DNA from: Alishewanella jeotgali KCTC 22429
GTDB taxonomy: Bacteria > Pseudomonadota > Gammaproteobacteria > Enterobacterales > Alteromonadaceae
Reading direction: 5' to 3'
NCBI RefSeq assembly: GCF_000245735.1
Contig: NZ_AHTH01000050.1
Location: 1 to 59,657, forward strand
DNA length: 59,657 nt
Below, one piece after another: positions 58,907 through 59,657 of the stretch (position 1 is the first letter of the stretch; each line of letters starts with the position of its first letter). The notes under the pieces were generated by a model. The model saw nothing but the letters and a program-made list of their open reading frames with translations. It was not told the DNA's origin and did not search any database. The position numbers and the translations under genes are program-made.

Positions 58907-59048
58907 CTCGGATACCCCTGCTGTCTGTCGTTAATAACGACCATTTTGGCACACGATGCCGTGACCAGGGGTATCCATCTTTTCAGATAACCGCCCCTGA
59001 CGCTTTAGTGGAGGCGTTCATATTATTCTCCGGTACCAGTCTGACCAG

Positions 59049-59528
59049 TTAGTGCTGATGGCCACCTTCACCATGGGCGTGGCCATGCGCGATTTCTTCT
59101 GCGGTCGCCTCACGTACGCTCAGCACTTCGAGTGCGAAGGTTAGGGTTTTGCCGGCCAGTGGGTGATTGGTATCGACTTCCGCCTTAAACATACCCACTT
59201 TGACGATAGTCACCTGACGCTCGCCCTGATCGGTGTTAACCCAGGCCACCATGCCAGGTTTCCACTTTTTAGCCCCCCGCAAATGTTTAACCTGCACGCT
59301 CTGGATCGCATCGTCGCGACGTTCACCATAGGCATCACCTGGCGCCAGCGTAATTTCAAGCGTATCGCCGGCAGTCTTACCTTCCAGCGCCGCTTCTAAT
59401 TTTGGCAACATTTGATTATGGCCATGCAGATAGAGCAGGGGCGCGGCTTTGCGCGAGCTCTCCAGCTCGCCTGAGGCATCGCTTAGGGTGTAGTGGAATT
59501 GCACAACGGCATTGTTGGTAATTTGCAT
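59049..59528 (-). CDS. SlyD-like FKBP-type peptidyl-prolyl isomerase
   Basis: About 159 aa from the ATG at 59528; a longer frame to 59615 would add 29 residues without homology. FKBP/SlyD motifs: VVQFHYTLSDASGELESSRKAAP, LYLHGHNQMLPKLEAALEG, APGDAYGERRDDAIQ, AWVNTDQGERQVTIVKVG, DTNHPLAGKTLTFALEVLSV (insert-in-flap domain). The C-terminus is His-rich (HGHAHGEGGHQH), as in metal-binding SlyD. Cytosolic folding helper. Its stop codon touches the IS1111 flank (59050). Confidence 0.93.
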   Translation of the reverse strand: MQITNNAVVQFHYTLSDASGELESSRKAAPLLYLHGHNQMLPKLEAALEGKTAGDTLEITLAPGDAYGERRDDAIQSVQVKHLRGAKKWKPGMVAWVNTDQGERQVTIVKVGMFKAEVDTNHPLAGKTLTFALEVLSVREATAEEIAHGHAHGEGGHQH

Positions 59529-59657
59529 AATGATAAGTCTGTTAGCTGATAAAAGTGGCGCCATTATATGATATCCACCCACAGATAACAGCGTTCGCTG
59601 CGACTCAGGCGCCAAAGTGAACTGGTATGACCGGTACCGGAGACCTGTGGATAAACA

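Larger units (their letters stand above)
57598..59023. mobile_element. IS1111-type element (IS110 family)
   Basis: Sub-terminal 14-bp inverted repeats ATATGAACGCCTCC (57598-57611 and 59010-59023 inverted) bound a transposase gene of the IS110 family. Sub-terminal inverted repeats are the mark of the IS1111 subgroup. No simple target duplication at the repeats is seen. A 12-bp direct repeat GTCTGACCAGTT lies just outside both ends (57573-57584 and 59039-59050). Confidence 0.85.

Noticed and set aside
1..59657. CRISPR arrays, integrons or rRNA genes.
   Set aside because: No regularly spaced repeats with unique spacers, no integrase/attC structure and no rRNA-like sequence were seen. The hairpin arrays have unrelated stems and no spacers.

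Overview
The window is a gammaproteobacterial chromosome segment. Host proteins (NadA, HemH, YebC, a SlyD-like isomerase, cytochrome b562, a PQQ-dependent sugar dehydrogenase, a TonB-dependent receptor) and the tRNA genes look like the Rheinheimera/Alishewanella side of the Alteromonadales/Chromatiales. That placement is an inference from protein flavour, not a computed phylogeny.

Layout. (1) 1-1955: four identical tRNA-Lys genes in tandem, nadA, tRNA-Ser(GGA) and a strong terminator. (2) 1976-37440: a complete-looking Mu-like transposable prophage of 35,465 bp. It is bounded by 5'-TGTA...TACA-3' ends and an exact 5-bp target duplication (ACTGA, 1971-1975 and 37441-37445). It is read from right to left: repressor (on the opposite strand), Ner-like regulator, MuA-type transposase and MuB-type ATPase; early genes including HU, GemA and a Mor-like activator; then lysis, terminase, portal, head (F, G, I/Z, T) and a long non-contractile-type tail module. 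Two accessory ('moron') genes interrupt the late region. (3) 37446-37583: an array of perfect mini-hairpins, which the prophage split from the tRNA-Ser terminator. (4) 37584-about 42000: a second copy of the prophage right end (about 940 bp), i.e. the remnant of a second Mu-like element. Behind it is a three-gene operon: winged-helix regulator, AbiEii-like nucleotidyltransferase and PP2C-like phosphatase. The phosphatase gene is split by an IS481-family element with a 7-bp target duplication. (5) about 42100-42245: a second, more elaborate mini-hairpin array. (6) 42277-59657: ordinary chromosome with a TonB receptor preceded by a tiny Cys-rich ORF, housekeeping genes, a GGDEF cyclase, a bifunctional PBP-like protein, HemH, an IS1111-type (IS110 family) element and a slyD-like gene.

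How it works together. Repressor operators of the form GACAA-N4-TTGTC lie between and inside the divergent repressor and early genes. MuA and MuB would act on the TGAGAAAG sites at both ends. A Mor-like activator and terminators partition early/middle from late transcription. The most noteworthy material is accessory: the wHTH-NTase-PP2C cassette linked to a phage right end (a candidate defence or toxin-antitoxin system), the modular hairpin arrays, the 24-residue peptide ahead of the TonB receptor, and the two prophage morons.
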